From Microbacterium hydrocarbonoxydans (GTDB lineage Bacteria > Actinomycetota > Actinomycetes > Actinomycetales > Microbacteriaceae), in assembly GCF_011752045.1 (NCBI RefSeq), contig NZ_JAAKXW010000003.1:124001-188000 (forward strand): a stretch of DNA of 64,000 nt, given 5' to 3'. Numbering within the stretch: position 1 is the first letter of the stretch; every line of letters begins with the position of its first letter. The notes below the pieces were generated by a model. That model was not told the DNA's origin and did no database searches. It was given only the letters and a program-made list of their open reading frames with translations. Position numbers and translations under genes: made by a program. Below are positions 8,960 through 17,555 of this stretch, one piece after another.

Positions 8960-10009
8960 TCAGCGGGATGCCGGGACGTCGAGGTCGGTCGACGCGGCGG
9001 GGAAGAGCGACCACGCGAACTCGTGCAGGCGACCGGTGGAGTCGTCCGTCGAGAGCGCGCGCTCGATGATGATGCGGGCCTGCCGCTCATAGAAGTCGGT
9101 CGGACCGACGGTCGTCAGGCTCGGGGCGACGGTCTGCGCGTCCGGAGTGTTGCCGATGCCGATGACGGCCACGTCGTGCGGCACCCGGAGACCCAGCATG
9201 TGCGCCGCGTTGATCGCCGCGATGGCCGCGAAGTCGGTGGTCGCGTAGACGGCCGTCGGGCGGTTCTCCCCGGAGAGGAGCCGCACCGCCGCGGCGAAGG
9301 CGCTGGCCTGCGTGTCCTCGTACGTCTCCGTCCACGACGGGTCGACGTCGATGCCGGCTGCCGCCATCTTCTCGACGTACGGCGTGTACCGGGTGACCTG
9401 CGTCGAAGCGAGGCGCACGGCGCCCTCCGCGGCGAGGCAGCCGATGGCGGTGTGCTGCTCGAGCAGGTGGTCCATGGCGATCCGGCATCCAGGGATCGCG
9501 TCCGAGCGCACCACGTCGAAGCCCTCCGGCTCGAGGTGCTCCGAGAACACCACCAGGCGCTGACCGCGGCTCACGAGGTCGCGCAGCTTCTGCACCGCGT
9601 CCTCGTCGAGGCCCACGCCGTCGAGGTAGGCGACATCGCTCTCCACCCTGTCCAGGGCTGCGTGCCAGTCGCCGTCGGCGAGGATCAGGGTGGTCAGCCC
9701 GTGCCTGTTCGCCTCGACGTTCACGGCTTCCGCCACCGCCAGCGACCACGGGTCGCTGAGCATGTGCAGGGAGAGCTGCACCATGCCGCTGCGGCCGGTG
9801 CGGATCGCCCGGGCCGCACTGTTCGGCCGGTAGTTGAGCTCCTCGGCAGCGGCGAGCACCCGGGCGGCCGTGGCCTCGGCGACTCCGGCGCCCGCAGCAC
9901 CGGCCCGCCCGGAGAACACGTACGACACGGTGGCTGTGGACACCCCGGCCCGCTCCGCCACCATCCGGAGGGTGGGGCGGCGGGCGTCGGTCTTCTTCCG
10001 CGGCGGCAT
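8960..10009 (-). CDS. LacI family transcriptional regulator of the second sugar ABC operon
   Basis: 349 residues with an N-terminal LacI helix-turn-helix (TLRMVAERAGVSTATVSYVFS) followed by the sugar-binding effector domain. A short Gly/Ala-rich insertion (AGAAGAG) follows the recognition helix, where most relatives have a compact loop. The ATG at 10009 lies only three bases after the permease stop, so it is part of the operon it probably represses. The tandem TTAAACGATTAGC operators at 13181-13206 are the likely target. Confidence 0.9.
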   Translation of the reverse strand: MPPRKKTDARRPTLRMVAERAGVSTATVSYVFSGRAGAAGAGVAEATAARVLAAAEELNYRPNSAARAIRTGRSGMVQLSLHMLSDPWSLAVAEAVNVEANRHGLTTLILADGDWHAALDRVESDVAYLDGVGLDEDAVQKLRDLVSRGQRLVVFSEHLEPEGFDVVRSDAIPGCRIAMDHLLEQHTAIGCLAAEGAVRLASTQVTRYTPYVEKMAAAGIDVDPSWTETYEDTQASAFAAAVRLLSGENRPTAVYATTDFAAIAAINAAHMLGLRVPHDVAVIGIGNTPDAQTVAPSLTTVGPTDFYERQARIIIERALSTDDSTGRLHEFAWSLFPAASTDLDVPASR

Positions 10010-10012
10010 CCG

Positions 10013-10903
10013 TCAGCCCTTCGATCCGCTGAACGCGATGCCCTGGATGAACTGCCGCTGCAGGATGATGAAGGTCACCAGCATCGGCAGGGTCGCCAGC
10101 AGCGCACCCGCCATGAGCACCGGGTAATCCGTGCCGTGGATGCCGACGAGCTGCGACAGGCCGACGGACAGCGGCATCTTCGCGGGATCCGTCGTCACGA
10201 TCAGCGGCCAGAGCAGGTCGTTCCACGACCAGAGCACAGTGAACACCACGAGTGCGATGATGCCAGGCTTCGCGAGCGGGACCATGATCCGCCAGAACGT
10301 CTGCCACGGATTCGCACCGTCGATGCGCGCCGCCTCCTCGAGCTCGGCGGGCATCGACATGAAGAACTGGCGCATGAGGAAGGTGCCGAAGGCGCTGAAG
10401 ATGCCGGGCACGATGAGGGCCTGCAGCGTGTTCAGCCAGCCGAGCGACTGGATGATCTCGTACTGCGGCAGCAGGTACAGCTGCGAGGGCACCATGAGCA
10501 CCGAGAGGAACACGACGAACAGGGCGTTGCGACCGGGGAACGGGATGCGCGCGAACGCGTAACCCGCCATGGTGCAGAGCACCACCTGGCCGACGGTCCG
10601 GCCCACGGTGAGCAGCACGGAGTTCGCGAACATCTGCGCGAACGGCATCGACTCGAAAACCTCGGCGAAGTTCGTGAACACCCACTCGCGCGGCAGCAGG
10701 CTCGGCGGCACCTGCACCGAGTCGGACAGCGTCTTGAACGAGGTGAGCAGCTGCCAGAGGAACGGGAACACCATGATCACGGCGCCGAGGATCAGCACCA
10801 CATGCACGATCCACAGGGCGCGGTTCTTCGGCGTGCCAGGTCGGGCGGTGCGGCCGGCGGATGCGCCGACCACGGTGCGCGTGTCGAGCGAGAGGTCACT
10901 CAT
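10013..10903 (-). CDS. Carbohydrate ABC transporter permease, MalG-like
   Basis: 296 residues with about six membrane segments. The EAA loop EEAARIDGANPWQTFWRIMVP near residue 195 contacts the ATPase, and the C-terminus IAFSGSKG is typical of the MalG/UgpE class. The ATG overlaps the end of the MalF-like gene by eight bases. It transports the ligand bound by the lipoprotein encoded first in this operon. Confidence 0.92.
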   Translation of the reverse strand: MSDLSLDTRTVVGASAGRTARPGTPKNRALWIVHVVLILGAVIMVFPFLWQLLTSFKTLSDSVQVPPSLLPREWVFTNFAEVFESMPFAQMFANSVLLTVGRTVGQVVLCTMAGYAFARIPFPGRNALFVVFLSVLMVPSQLYLLPQYEIIQSLGWLNTLQALIVPGIFSAFGTFLMRQFFMSMPAELEEAARIDGANPWQTFWRIMVPLAKPGIIALVVFTVLWSWNDLLWPLIVTTDPAKMPLSVGLSQLVGIHGTDYPVLMAGALLATLPMLVTFIILQRQFIQGIAFSGSKG

Positions 10904-11858
10904 AGTGCACCCACTTCTTCTGCAGGCGGAACTGGACGACCGTGAGCAGCAGGATGATCACGAGCAGGAGGAAGGCGACGGCGGCAGCGTAGCCGCGGTC
11001 GTTGTCGAGGAAGCCCGCTTCGTAGAACAGGTAGACGACGGTGCGGGTGTTCGGCATCGCGGGGTTGCTGCGGCCGAGCATCATGTAGATGAGGTCGAAC
11101 ACCTGCAGGGCGCCGATCACGCTGATCACGCTGACGAAGAAGATCGACGGCGACAGCAGCGGGATCGTGATGGAGAAGAACTTCCGCACGGGTCCCGCGC
11201 CGTCGAGGTCGGCGGCCTCCATGATCGTGTCGGGGATGCCCTGGAGACCGGCGAGGAAGATGACGATGTTGGTGCCGAGGCCTGCCCAGATGCCGACGAC
11301 GGCGATCGCGACGAGCGCGGTGCCCGGGTCGGTGAGCCAGCTGCGGCCGTCGATGCCGACCGCACCGAGTGCTGCGTTGAGCACGCCGTAGTCGCCGTTG
11401 TAGATCATGCGCCACACCAGGGCGATCGCGGCCGGCATGGTGACGACGGGGATGAAGTAGAGGGTCCGGTACGCGCTGCGCCCCTTGAGCCCGGTGGTGT
11501 TCAGCAGGGCGGCGATTCCCACGGCGATCGGGATGCCGACGAGGGCGATGACCGTGTAGATCGCGGTGTTGCGCAGGGCCCCGATGAGCTCGGGGTCCTG
11601 GAACAGCCGGGCGTAGTTCTCGATGCCCACCCACTCGGAGCCTCCGAAGGGTCCCGACTTCGTGAACGAGATGATCAGGGTGCGCAGGGTCGGCCACAGG
11701 TAGAAGACCGCGATCCCCAGCGCGGTGGGCCCGATGAAGACGAGGGCCCACCACGGGGAGGCACCGGGGCTGCGCCGGCGGCGGCGGCGGATGCCGGGGG
11801 CCTGGGCCTCCGGCATCCGCTCTGCCGACGTGCCCGCGCGTGGCGCGACGACGCTCAT
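10896..11858 (-). CDS. Carbohydrate ABC transporter permease, MalF-like
   Basis: 320 residues. A basic N-terminal region with a run of arginines precedes the first membrane segment (WWALVFIGPTALGIAVFYLW). The EAA loop is at EAADLDGAGPVRKFFSITIP. I chose the ATG at 11858, five bases after the SBP stop, instead of longer upstream starts that would run into the SBP gene. It partners with the MalG-like permease downstream. Confidence 0.92.
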   Translation of the reverse strand: MSVVAPRAGTSAERMPEAQAPGIRRRRRRSPGASPWWALVFIGPTALGIAVFYLWPTLRTLIISFTKSGPFGGSEWVGIENYARLFQDPELIGALRNTAIYTVIALVGIPIAVGIAALLNTTGLKGRSAYRTLYFIPVVTMPAAIALVWRMIYNGDYGVLNAALGAVGIDGRSWLTDPGTALVAIAVVGIWAGLGTNIVIFLAGLQGIPDTIMEAADLDGAGPVRKFFSITIPLLSPSIFFVSVISVIGALQVFDLIYMMLGRSNPAMPNTRTVVYLFYEAGFLDNDRGYAAAVAFLLLVIILLLTVVQFRLQKKWVHYE

Positions 11859-11863
11859 GGTGA

Positions 11864-13138
11864 TTACTCCTGCTCGGCGTCCAGGGCGGCCTGCATCTTC
11901 TCGGCGAGGTCCTCGAGACCGGCTTCGGGCGTGACGGCGCCCGACCAGACCTGGGAGAGGATCTCGCTCTCGATGCTCGTCCATGCCGAGGTGTTCTTCG
12001 ACACCGGGTACGGCACGGCCGTCTCGAGCGCGTCGATGTAGACCTGCAGGTCGTACTGCGGCAGGGCGTCGACCCAGGCCTGCTGGGTGCCGTTGAACGC
12101 GGGGATCACGGTGCCGGTCTCGGCCTGGATCTTCGCGGCCTCCTCACCGGAGGCGAAGGCGGCGAACGCCTTGGCCTCGGCGAGGTGCGGGCTCTTCGCG
12201 TTGGCGACGTTGCCGACGCCGTGGATCACGCTCTGGTTGCCCTCGGCGCCCGCGGGGAGCGGGGCGACGTCTACCTTGCCGCCGATGTCGGCGTTGTCGG
12301 CGTAGGCGATGGCGGCCCAGGAGCCGTTCTGGAACATCGCGACCTTGCCGGAGAGGAAGAAGTCCTCGGGGTTGGTGTCGGTCATCTGCTGGGCGGTCGG
12401 CGAGGAGCCCGCCTCGATGAGGCCGGTCCACAGCTCGATGCCCTCGAGCGCCTCGGGCGAGCCGTAGCCGCTCTCGGTGCCGTCGGCGGAGATGACCTCG
12501 CCGCCGGCCTGCGCGATGGAGTTGTAGAAGTTCTCCTGGCCGTACTGGCTCGCGGCGATGCCGAACTGTCCCTTGGCGGGGTCCGTGAGCTTCGCCGCCG
12601 CGGCGGTGAAGTCGTCCCAGGTCCAGCCTGCGGCCGGGTACTCGACACCGGCGGCGTCGAAGAGCTCCTTGTTGTACCAGAGCGCGACGGTGTCGAAGTC
12701 CTTCGGGGCGCCGTAGAGCGTGCCGTCGTACGTGTAGAGGTCGACGAGCCCCTGGGGGTAGTCCGACGCGTCGATGCCGGCGTCGTCGAGAGGCGCGAGC
12801 TGACCGTTGGACGCGTACAGCTGGAAGTTCGGGCCGTTCATCCAGAACACGTCGGCGGCGGATCCGCCGCTCGCGGCCGTCTGGAGCTTCGTGAAGTACT
12901 CCTTGTACGGGGTGACCTGGATGTCGATCGTGACGTTCGGGTTCTCCTTGGTGAACGCCTCGGCGATCTGCTCCATGGCCGGCTTCTGGTTCTCGTCCCA
13001 GATCGCGTAGCTGAGGGTGACGTCTCCGCCGGACTCACCGGAGTCGCCTCCGGCCGAGGGCGAGCAGGCGCTGAGCGCGAGGACGGCGGCCGCGGAGGCG
13101 GCGAGGGCGCCGAGGGCGCGGCGGGCGGGTCGTGCCAT
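11864..13138 (-). CDS. Extracellular sugar-binding lipoprotein (CUT1 family)
   Basis: A 424-residue substrate-binding protein and first gene of the operon. The signal peptide ends in the lipobox LSAC near residues 22-25, followed by a Gly/Ser-rich linker. The mature part has the typical group-1 binding-protein signatures (LWYNKELFDAAGVEYPAAGWTW region). The ATG is preceded by AAGGAGAC. Expression is probably controlled by tandem LacI operators 43-68 bases upstream. The ligand is unknown. Confidence 0.92.
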   Translation of the reverse strand: MARPARRALGALAASAAAVLALSACSPSAGGDSGESGGDVTLSYAIWDENQKPAMEQIAEAFTKENPNVTIDIQVTPYKEYFTKLQTAASGGSAADVFWMNGPNFQLYASNGQLAPLDDAGIDASDYPQGLVDLYTYDGTLYGAPKDFDTVALWYNKELFDAAGVEYPAAGWTWDDFTAAAAKLTDPAKGQFGIAASQYGQENFYNSIAQAGGEVISADGTESGYGSPEALEGIELWTGLIEAGSSPTAQQMTDTNPEDFFLSGKVAMFQNGSWAAIAYADNADIGGKVDVAPLPAGAEGNQSVIHGVGNVANAKSPHLAEAKAFAAFASGEEAAKIQAETGTVIPAFNGTQQAWVDALPQYDLQVYIDALETAVPYPVSKNTSAWTSIESEILSQVWSGAVTPEAGLEDLAEKMQAALDAEQE

Positions 13139-13180
13139 GGGTGTCTCCTTTGACGTGCTTCGGGTGGGTGATCGCGCTTG

Positions 13181-13206
13181 TTAAACGATTAGCTTAAACG
13201 ATTAGC
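13181..13206. promoter_or_regulatory. Tandem LacI-type operators (13-bp direct repeat)
   Basis: TTAAACGATTAGC occurs twice head to tail without a gap. Each copy contains the near-palindrome TAAACGATTA centred on CG. They lie directly downstream of the -10 box of the SBP operon, so bound repressor would block elongation or promoter clearance. The LacI protein encoded at 8960-10009 is the likely ligand. Confidence 0.75.
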
Positions 13207-13210
13207 AAGG

Positions 13211-13239
13211 AGAATAGCCGGAGACGCGGAGGAGCGCAA
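13211..13239 (-). promoter_or_regulatory. Promoter of the second sugar ABC operon
   Basis: On the minus strand TTGCGC (13239-13234) and TATTCT (13216-13211) are 17 bases apart. The operator pair begins five bases further downstream. Confidence 0.55.
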
Positions 13240-13245
13240 GCGTCT

Positions 13246-13605
13246 TCAGAGCAGGGCGCCGAGGGCGAGGCCCGCCCCGGCGGCGAGGAGCCCCAGCACC
13301 AGCATCCCGACGGCGTTGAAGACGGATGCCGGTCGCTCCCCGTCACGCCAGAGGGCGACGGTGTCGAGCATCGCGGTGCTGAACGTCGTGTAGCCGCCGA
13401 GGAGGCCGGCTCCGAGGAGGAGGGCCTGCTCGGGGAGGGCCGTCGTGACGATGCCGAGGGCGAACGAGCCGCTGAGGTTCACCAGCAGGATGCCCCACGG
13501 GTAGCGGCGCCCGGCCACCCTCCCGACGCCGAGGTCGGCGAGATAGCGGAGCGCCGCGCCGACCCCTCCGGCGAGCGCGGCCCCGAGGAACAGCAGCGGG
13601 CTCAT
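13246..13605 (-). CDS. crcB: Fluoride efflux channel, Fluc/CrcB subunit
   Basis: A 119-residue protein with four membrane helices of the Fluc (CrcB) family, which exports fluoride passively across the cytoplasmic membrane. The pore signatures are visible as LLVNLSGSFALG and GGYTTFSTAML. Fluc channels are dimers in opposite membrane orientation; genomes with two adjacent genes often make heterodimers. Its ATG overlaps the stop of the second crcB gene by four bases (ATGA), which supports a heterodimer. Confidence 0.92.
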   Translation of the reverse strand: MSPLLFLGAALAGGVGAALRYLADLGVGRVAGRRYPWGILLVNLSGSFALGIVTTALPEQALLLGAGLLGGYTTFSTAMLDTVALWRDGERPASVFNAVGMLVLGLLAAGAGLALGALL

Positions 13606-13994
13606 GCGGCGCCCCCGGTGGGGTGAACCTCAGCATGCGGGCGCCCGATGCGCAGGCCGAGAGCCGCGGCGCCGAGGCCGAGCGCGAGGCTGCCGAGGGC
13701 GTAGCCGACCGCGAGGAGCGGAGCATCCGCCCAGAGCCCGACGGTGCCCGTCATGAATGCGCTGTACGTCGTGAACCCGCCGAGCAGGCCGGTGCCGAGC
13801 AGCAGTCGCAGCCCTGTCGCCTTCGGCAGGCGCGCGGTGAGGATGCCGATGAGCAGGGCCCCGAGGATGTTCGCGAGGAGCACGGGGAGCACACCGGCAT
13901 CCGGGAGCAGAAGCCCGAGCCCGAGGCGGGCCGCCGTCCCCGCCGTGCCGCCCGCGGCGACGAGCAGGACGCGGGTGAGGTTCACCCTCGTCAC
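13602..13994 (-). CDS. crcB: Fluoride efflux channel, second Fluc/CrcB subunit
   Basis: About 130 residues with four membrane helices and the family motifs GGTAGTAARLGLG, NILGALLIG and GGFTTYSAFM. The start is GTG at 13994 (or GTG at 13985); neither has a strong Shine-Dalgarno sequence. It is the upstream partner of the other crcB gene, with a four-base overlap. The leader region contains a hairpin-forming intergenic repeat, and I could not recognise a fluoride riboswitch in it. Confidence 0.88.
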   Translation of the reverse strand: MTRVNLTRVLLVAAGGTAGTAARLGLGLLLPDAGVLPVLLANILGALLIGILTARLPKATGLRLLLGTGLLGGFTTYSAFMTGTVGLWADAPLLAVGYALGSLALGLGAAALGLRIGRPHAEVHPTGGAA

Positions 13995-14013
13995 TGTAGC
14001 CGCCGCCCCCGCC

Positions 14014-14098
14014 GCGTTTCGTCTCGGTCGCTGCGCTCCCTCGCTCAACGACCGGGAGCAGTCCCGGCCGTTGAGCGGGTCTTCGCGAGACGAAACGC
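14014..14098. repeat. Diverged inverted copies of the TCGTTGAGCGAG intergenic repeat
   Basis: The left arm begins GCGTTTCGTCTCGG and the right arm ends GCGAGACGAAACGC, with CAACGACCGGGA and TCCCGGCCGTTG in the middle around a GCAG loop. It is a diverged, inverted pair of the 33-bp repeat found at 50991-51023 and 52693-52876. It lies between the MerR gene and crcB, both on the minus strand, and could act as a terminator for the MerR transcript. Confidence 0.7.
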
Positions 14099-14104
14099 CC
14101 CGGC

Positions 14105-14899
14105 CTACAGGTTCGCCTCCGCGTAGATGCGGAGCGCGTCGCGGACGAACTCCGCGCCCTGCGTGCCTCCGGCGGACGTCGCGTAGTTCGCGCCGAAGCG
14201 CGGGTCTGCGACGTACATCTCGCCGAGGCCGAGCACGTACGCCTTGACGTCGCCTCCCGGCACCGCCGCGGGCGTGCCCGGGATGCCGGTGAGCCACCCG
14301 ACGTGACGGCGGGCGATGTCCTGCGCCTCGGCGGACGCCGGATCGATGCCGCTCTCGGCGGCGGCGATCCAGTCGCGTCCGAGGTCGGACACCGTCTGCT
14401 GCCAGTCGGCGCGCTCGGCATCCGTCATCCCCCGCCACCAGCGGTCGCTGTCGGCGTAGGCCTTCTTGCCCCAGCGCTGCTCGACCTCTTCCCGGTACCG
14501 GGTGTGGTCGAAGCCGTCGAACATGTTCTCTGCCATGAGTTCTTCACCTCCTCTCAGTGCTGCGATGGTGTTCTCGACCGACGCGATCTGCCGCGCCAGC
14601 CTGGTCTGCTCCTCGCGCAGCAGCGCGAGATGGGTCTCGAGAGCGGATGCTTCACGCGCCGTGGAGGCGCTCGCCGGGGAATCCAGCACCTCGCCGATCT
14701 GCGGCAGACCGAGGCCGAGCTCTCGCAGCAGCAGGATGCGCTGCAGCCGCACGAGCGCGGTCTCGTCGTAGTGCCGGTAGCCGTTGTGCGCGATGCGCGT
14801 CGGCGACAGCAGGCCGATGTCGTCGTAATGACGCAGCGTCCTGCTCGTGGTCCCGGCGAGCCGTGCGATCTCCTGGATCGACCAGTCTCTGGTGGGCAT
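14105..14899 (-). CDS. MerR family regulator with TipAS-like antibiotic-recognition domain
   Basis: 264 residues. The N-terminal MerR winged helix is at about residues 5-70 (WSIQEIARLAGTTSRTLRHYDDIGLL), followed by a dimerisation coiled coil, then a TipAS domain from about residue 145 (MFDGFDHTRYREEVEQRWG and WWRGMTDAERADWQQ). Family knowledge: TipA proteins bind thiopeptide-like or other toxic ligands and activate their own promoter by twisting a long spacer. The ATG at 14899 has AAGGAGG just upstream. A dyad suited to MerR binding lies at 14938-14952. Targets other than itself are unknown; glgP is divergent. Confidence 0.9.
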   Translation of the reverse strand: MPTRDWSIQEIARLAGTTSRTLRHYDDIGLLSPTRIAHNGYRHYDETALVRLQRILLLRELGLGLPQIGEVLDSPASASTAREASALETHLALLREEQTRLARQIASVENTIAALRGGEELMAENMFDGFDHTRYREEVEQRWGKKAYADSDRWWRGMTDAERADWQQTVSDLGRDWIAAAESGIDPASAEAQDIARRHVGWLTGIPGTPAAVPGGDVKAYVLGLGEMYVADPRFGANYATSAGGTQGAEFVRDALRIYAEANL

Positions 14900-14937
14900 G
14901 CCGCCTCCTTCCGTCTGCGATAGAACCACCGTAGAAG

Positions 14938-14952
14938 TTGACGCAACGTCAA
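14938..14952. promoter_or_regulatory. MerR-type dyad operator
   Basis: TTGACG and CGTCAA flank CAA in a perfect inverted repeat, about 40 bases upstream of the MerR start. On the minus strand TTGACA precedes the dyad, and a weak -10 lies 17-19 bases further on, as in MerR promoters where the regulator binds the spacer. It also sits about 85 bases upstream of glgP, so an effect on glgP is possible. Confidence 0.55.
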
Positions 14953-15022
14953 TGTCAAGCAGAGCTGCGCATCAATCCCGCAGGCGCTGCGGAAATGATG
15001 CGTGCGCTTCGCGGACCGGGCC

Positions 15023-15028
15023 TATACG
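15023..15028 (+). promoter_or_regulatory. Probable -10 box for a leaderless glgP transcript
   Basis: TATACG lies eight bases before the GTG start of glgP, and no Shine-Dalgarno sequence is visible. The spacing suggests transcription begins at or next to the start codon. Confidence 0.45.
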
Positions 15029-15036
15029 GTCAAGAC

Positions 15037-17514
15037 GTGACCAGCGCCACGCATCCTCTCGCCCTCGCCCCCGTGACCGCTCCCGCGAGCACCGTCGACG
15101 CCTTCGTCGCCGACTTCCTGCACAACCTGAACTTCGACCGCGGGGTCGCGCTCTCGGCCTCGAGCGCGAACGACCGCTACTTCGCCCTCGCGCACACCGT
15201 GCGTGACTACCTGATGGCGCGGTGGCTCGAGGACCTCCGCCGCCAGAAGGAGACCCAGGCGAAGGGCGTCTGCTACCTCTCCGCCGAGTACCTGCTCGGC
15301 CGTCAGCTCGACAACAACCTGCTCGCCTGCGGACTCGCCGACACCGCGAAGGAGGCCCTCGCCGCGTGCGGTGTCTCTCTCGACGAAGTGCGCGCTCACG
15401 AGGTCGAACCGGGCCTCGGCAACGGCGGGCTCGGCCGTCTCGCGGCCTGCTTCATCGACTCGCTCGCCACCCTCGGCGTGCCGAGCATCGGCTACGGCAT
15501 CCGCTACGAGTACGGCATCTTCCGGCAGACCTTCGTGGAAGGCCAGCAGGTGGAGCAGCCCGACGCCTGGCTGTCCCTGGGATCGCCGTGGGAGTTCGCC
15601 CGTCCGGAGGACGCCCAGACCATCGCCTTCGGCGGACACACCGAGACCTACGACGACGAGGGCGTCACGCGCTCCCGCTGGGTCCCGGGGTGGAACGTGC
15701 AGGCCGTGCCCTACAACTACATGGTCCCCGGCTACCAGAACGGCCGGGTGAACACCCTGCGCCTGTGGAGTGCCGTGGCCACGAAGGCCTTCGACCTGCG
15801 CATCTTCAACTCCGGCGACTACGAGGAGGCCGTGCGCGCGCAGACCTTCGCCGAGAACATCTCGAAGGTCCTGTACCCGGAAGACTCCACTCCGCAGGGC
15901 AAGGAGCTCCGGCTCCAGCAGCAGTACTTCTTCGTCGCGGCGTCCATCCACGACTTCCTCGACAACATGCTCGCCGACGGCTTCGATCTCGCGCAGCTCC
16001 CGGAGCGGGTGATCTTCCAGCTCAACGACACCCACCCGGTGATCGCGGTCCCCGAGTTCATGCGCGTGCTCGTCGACGAGAGGAAGCTGGACTGGGATGC
16101 CGCGTGGGCGATCACCCGGCAGTGCTTCGCGTACACCTGCCACACGCTGCTCCCCGAGGCCCTCGAGGTGTGGCCGGTCGAGCTGCTCGGACGGCTGCTC
16201 CCCCGCCACCTGGAGATCATCTACCGCATCAACGACGAGTTCCTCGCCGAGGTGCGGGAGCGGTACGGCGACGATGAGATGCGCATCCGCAACATGTCGA
16301 TCATCGCCGAGCATCCGGTCCGCTCCGTGCGGATGGCGTACCTCGCCACCGTCGCCGGCGCCAAGGTGAACGGCGTGGCGGAGCTGCACTCCCAGCTGCT
16401 GCGCGACAAGGTGCTGAACGACTTCGACGACTTCTACCCGGAGAAGTTCACCAACGTCACCAACGGGGTCACCCCCCGGCGGTTCCTGCGGCTGGCGAAC
16501 CCCGAGCTCTCCGGTCTCATCACGGAGGCGATCGGAGACGGATGGGTCACCGACCTCGAGCGTCTCCGCGAGCTCGAGCCCTTCGCGGAGGACGCCGGAT
16601 TCCGCGCCGCGTTCGCCGAGGTGAAGGCGGCGAACAAGCGCCGGCTCAACGAGGTGCTGCGCGCACGCGACGGCTTCGAGGTGAGCGACGGACACCTGCT
16701 CGACGTGATGGTCAAGCGGCTGCACGAGTACAAGCGCCAGCTGCTGAAGCTGCTGCACGTCGTCGGCACCTACGAGGGCGTCGTGTCGGGGCGTGTGGCG
16801 GCATCCGACGTCCAGCCGCGAACCGCGATCTTCGGCGCGAAGGCCGCCCCCGGCTACGCGATGGCCAAGCGCATCATCCACCTGATCAACGCGGTCGGCG
16901 ACGTCGTGAACAACGACCCGCGACTGGAGGGGCGCCTGCAGGTCGTCTTCCCGCCGAATTACAACGTGACCCTCGCCGAGCGGGTGATCCCGGCCGCCGA
17001 CCTGTCGGAGCAGATCTCCCTCGCCGGCAAGGAGGCCTCCGGCACCGGCAACATGAAGTTCGCCCTCAACGGGGCGCTCACGATCGGCACCGACGACGGG
17101 GCGAACGTCGAGATCCGCGAGCTGGTCGGCGACGACAACTTCTTCCTCTTCGGCATGAGCGAGCCCGAGGTGCAGGAGCTGAGCGACCGCGGCTACCGGC
17201 CGAGCGAGTTCTACCAGGCCGACCCGGAGCTGCGCGCCGCGATCGACCTCATCGCCTCCGGGGCGTTCTCGCGCGGCGACCGCTCGGCCTTCGAGCCGAT
17301 CGTGTCGAACCTGCTCTACGAGGACCGGTTCATGGTGCTCGCCGACTTCGCCTCGTACATCGCGGCGCAGAAGCGCGTGGATGCCGCGTACGCGGATCAG
17401 GACGCCTGGGCGCGCTCGGCGATCCTCAACGTCGCCCGCACCGGGTTCTTCTCCTCGGACCGGTCGATCCGCGACTACATCGACCGGATCTGGCACACCC
17501 CGCCGGCCTTCTGA
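15037..17514 (+). CDS. glgP: Glycogen/alpha-glucan phosphorylase
   Basis: 825 residues, the normal length for the GT35 family. It cleaves alpha-1,4 glucan with phosphate to release glucose-1-phosphate in the cytoplasm. The pyridoxal-phosphate lysine is Lys674 in the signature EASGTGNMKFALNGALTIGT. Other family blocks are clear (GNGGLGRLAACFIDSLATLG and NVTNGVTPRRFLRLANPEL). The GTG at 15037 was preferred over upstream in-frame starts because the upstream stretch contains the MerR operator and does not resemble the family. It is followed 41 bases later by malQ, and together they form a glycogen/maltodextrin breakdown unit. Confidence 0.95.
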   Translation: MTSATHPLALAPVTAPASTVDAFVADFLHNLNFDRGVALSASSANDRYFALAHTVRDYLMARWLEDLRRQKETQAKGVCYLSAEYLLGRQLDNNLLACGLADTAKEALAACGVSLDEVRAHEVEPGLGNGGLGRLAACFIDSLATLGVPSIGYGIRYEYGIFRQTFVEGQQVEQPDAWLSLGSPWEFARPEDAQTIAFGGHTETYDDEGVTRSRWVPGWNVQAVPYNYMVPGYQNGRVNTLRLWSAVATKAFDLRIFNSGDYEEAVRAQTFAENISKVLYPEDSTPQGKELRLQQQYFFVAASIHDFLDNMLADGFDLAQLPERVIFQLNDTHPVIAVPEFMRVLVDERKLDWDAAWAITRQCFAYTCHTLLPEALEVWPVELLGRLLPRHLEIIYRINDEFLAEVRERYGDDEMRIRNMSIIAEHPVRSVRMAYLATVAGAKVNGVAELHSQLLRDKVLNDFDDFYPEKFTNVTNGVTPRRFLRLANPELSGLITEAIGDGWVTDLERLRELEPFAEDAGFRAAFAEVKAANKRRLNEVLRARDGFEVSDGHLLDVMVKRLHEYKRQLLKLLHVVGTYEGVVSGRVAASDVQPRTAIFGAKAAPGYAMAKRIIHLINAVGDVVNNDPRLEGRLQVVFPPNYNVTLAERVIPAADLSEQISLAGKEASGTGNMKFALNGALTIGTDDGANVEIRELVGDDNFFLFGMSEPEVQELSDRGYRPSEFYQADPELRAAIDLIASGAFSRGDRSAFEPIVSNLLYEDRFMVLADFASYIAAQKRVDAAYADQDAWARSAILNVARTGFFSSDRSIRDYIDRIWHTPPAF

Positions 17515-17555
17515 ACCGGTCCCGCCGGTCCGCGCATCGCAACAAGGAGGTTGTC

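Noticed and set aside
13995..14104. Fluoride riboswitch upstream of crcB
   Set aside because: I looked for the conserved motif in the leader and saw only the diverged intergenic repeat.
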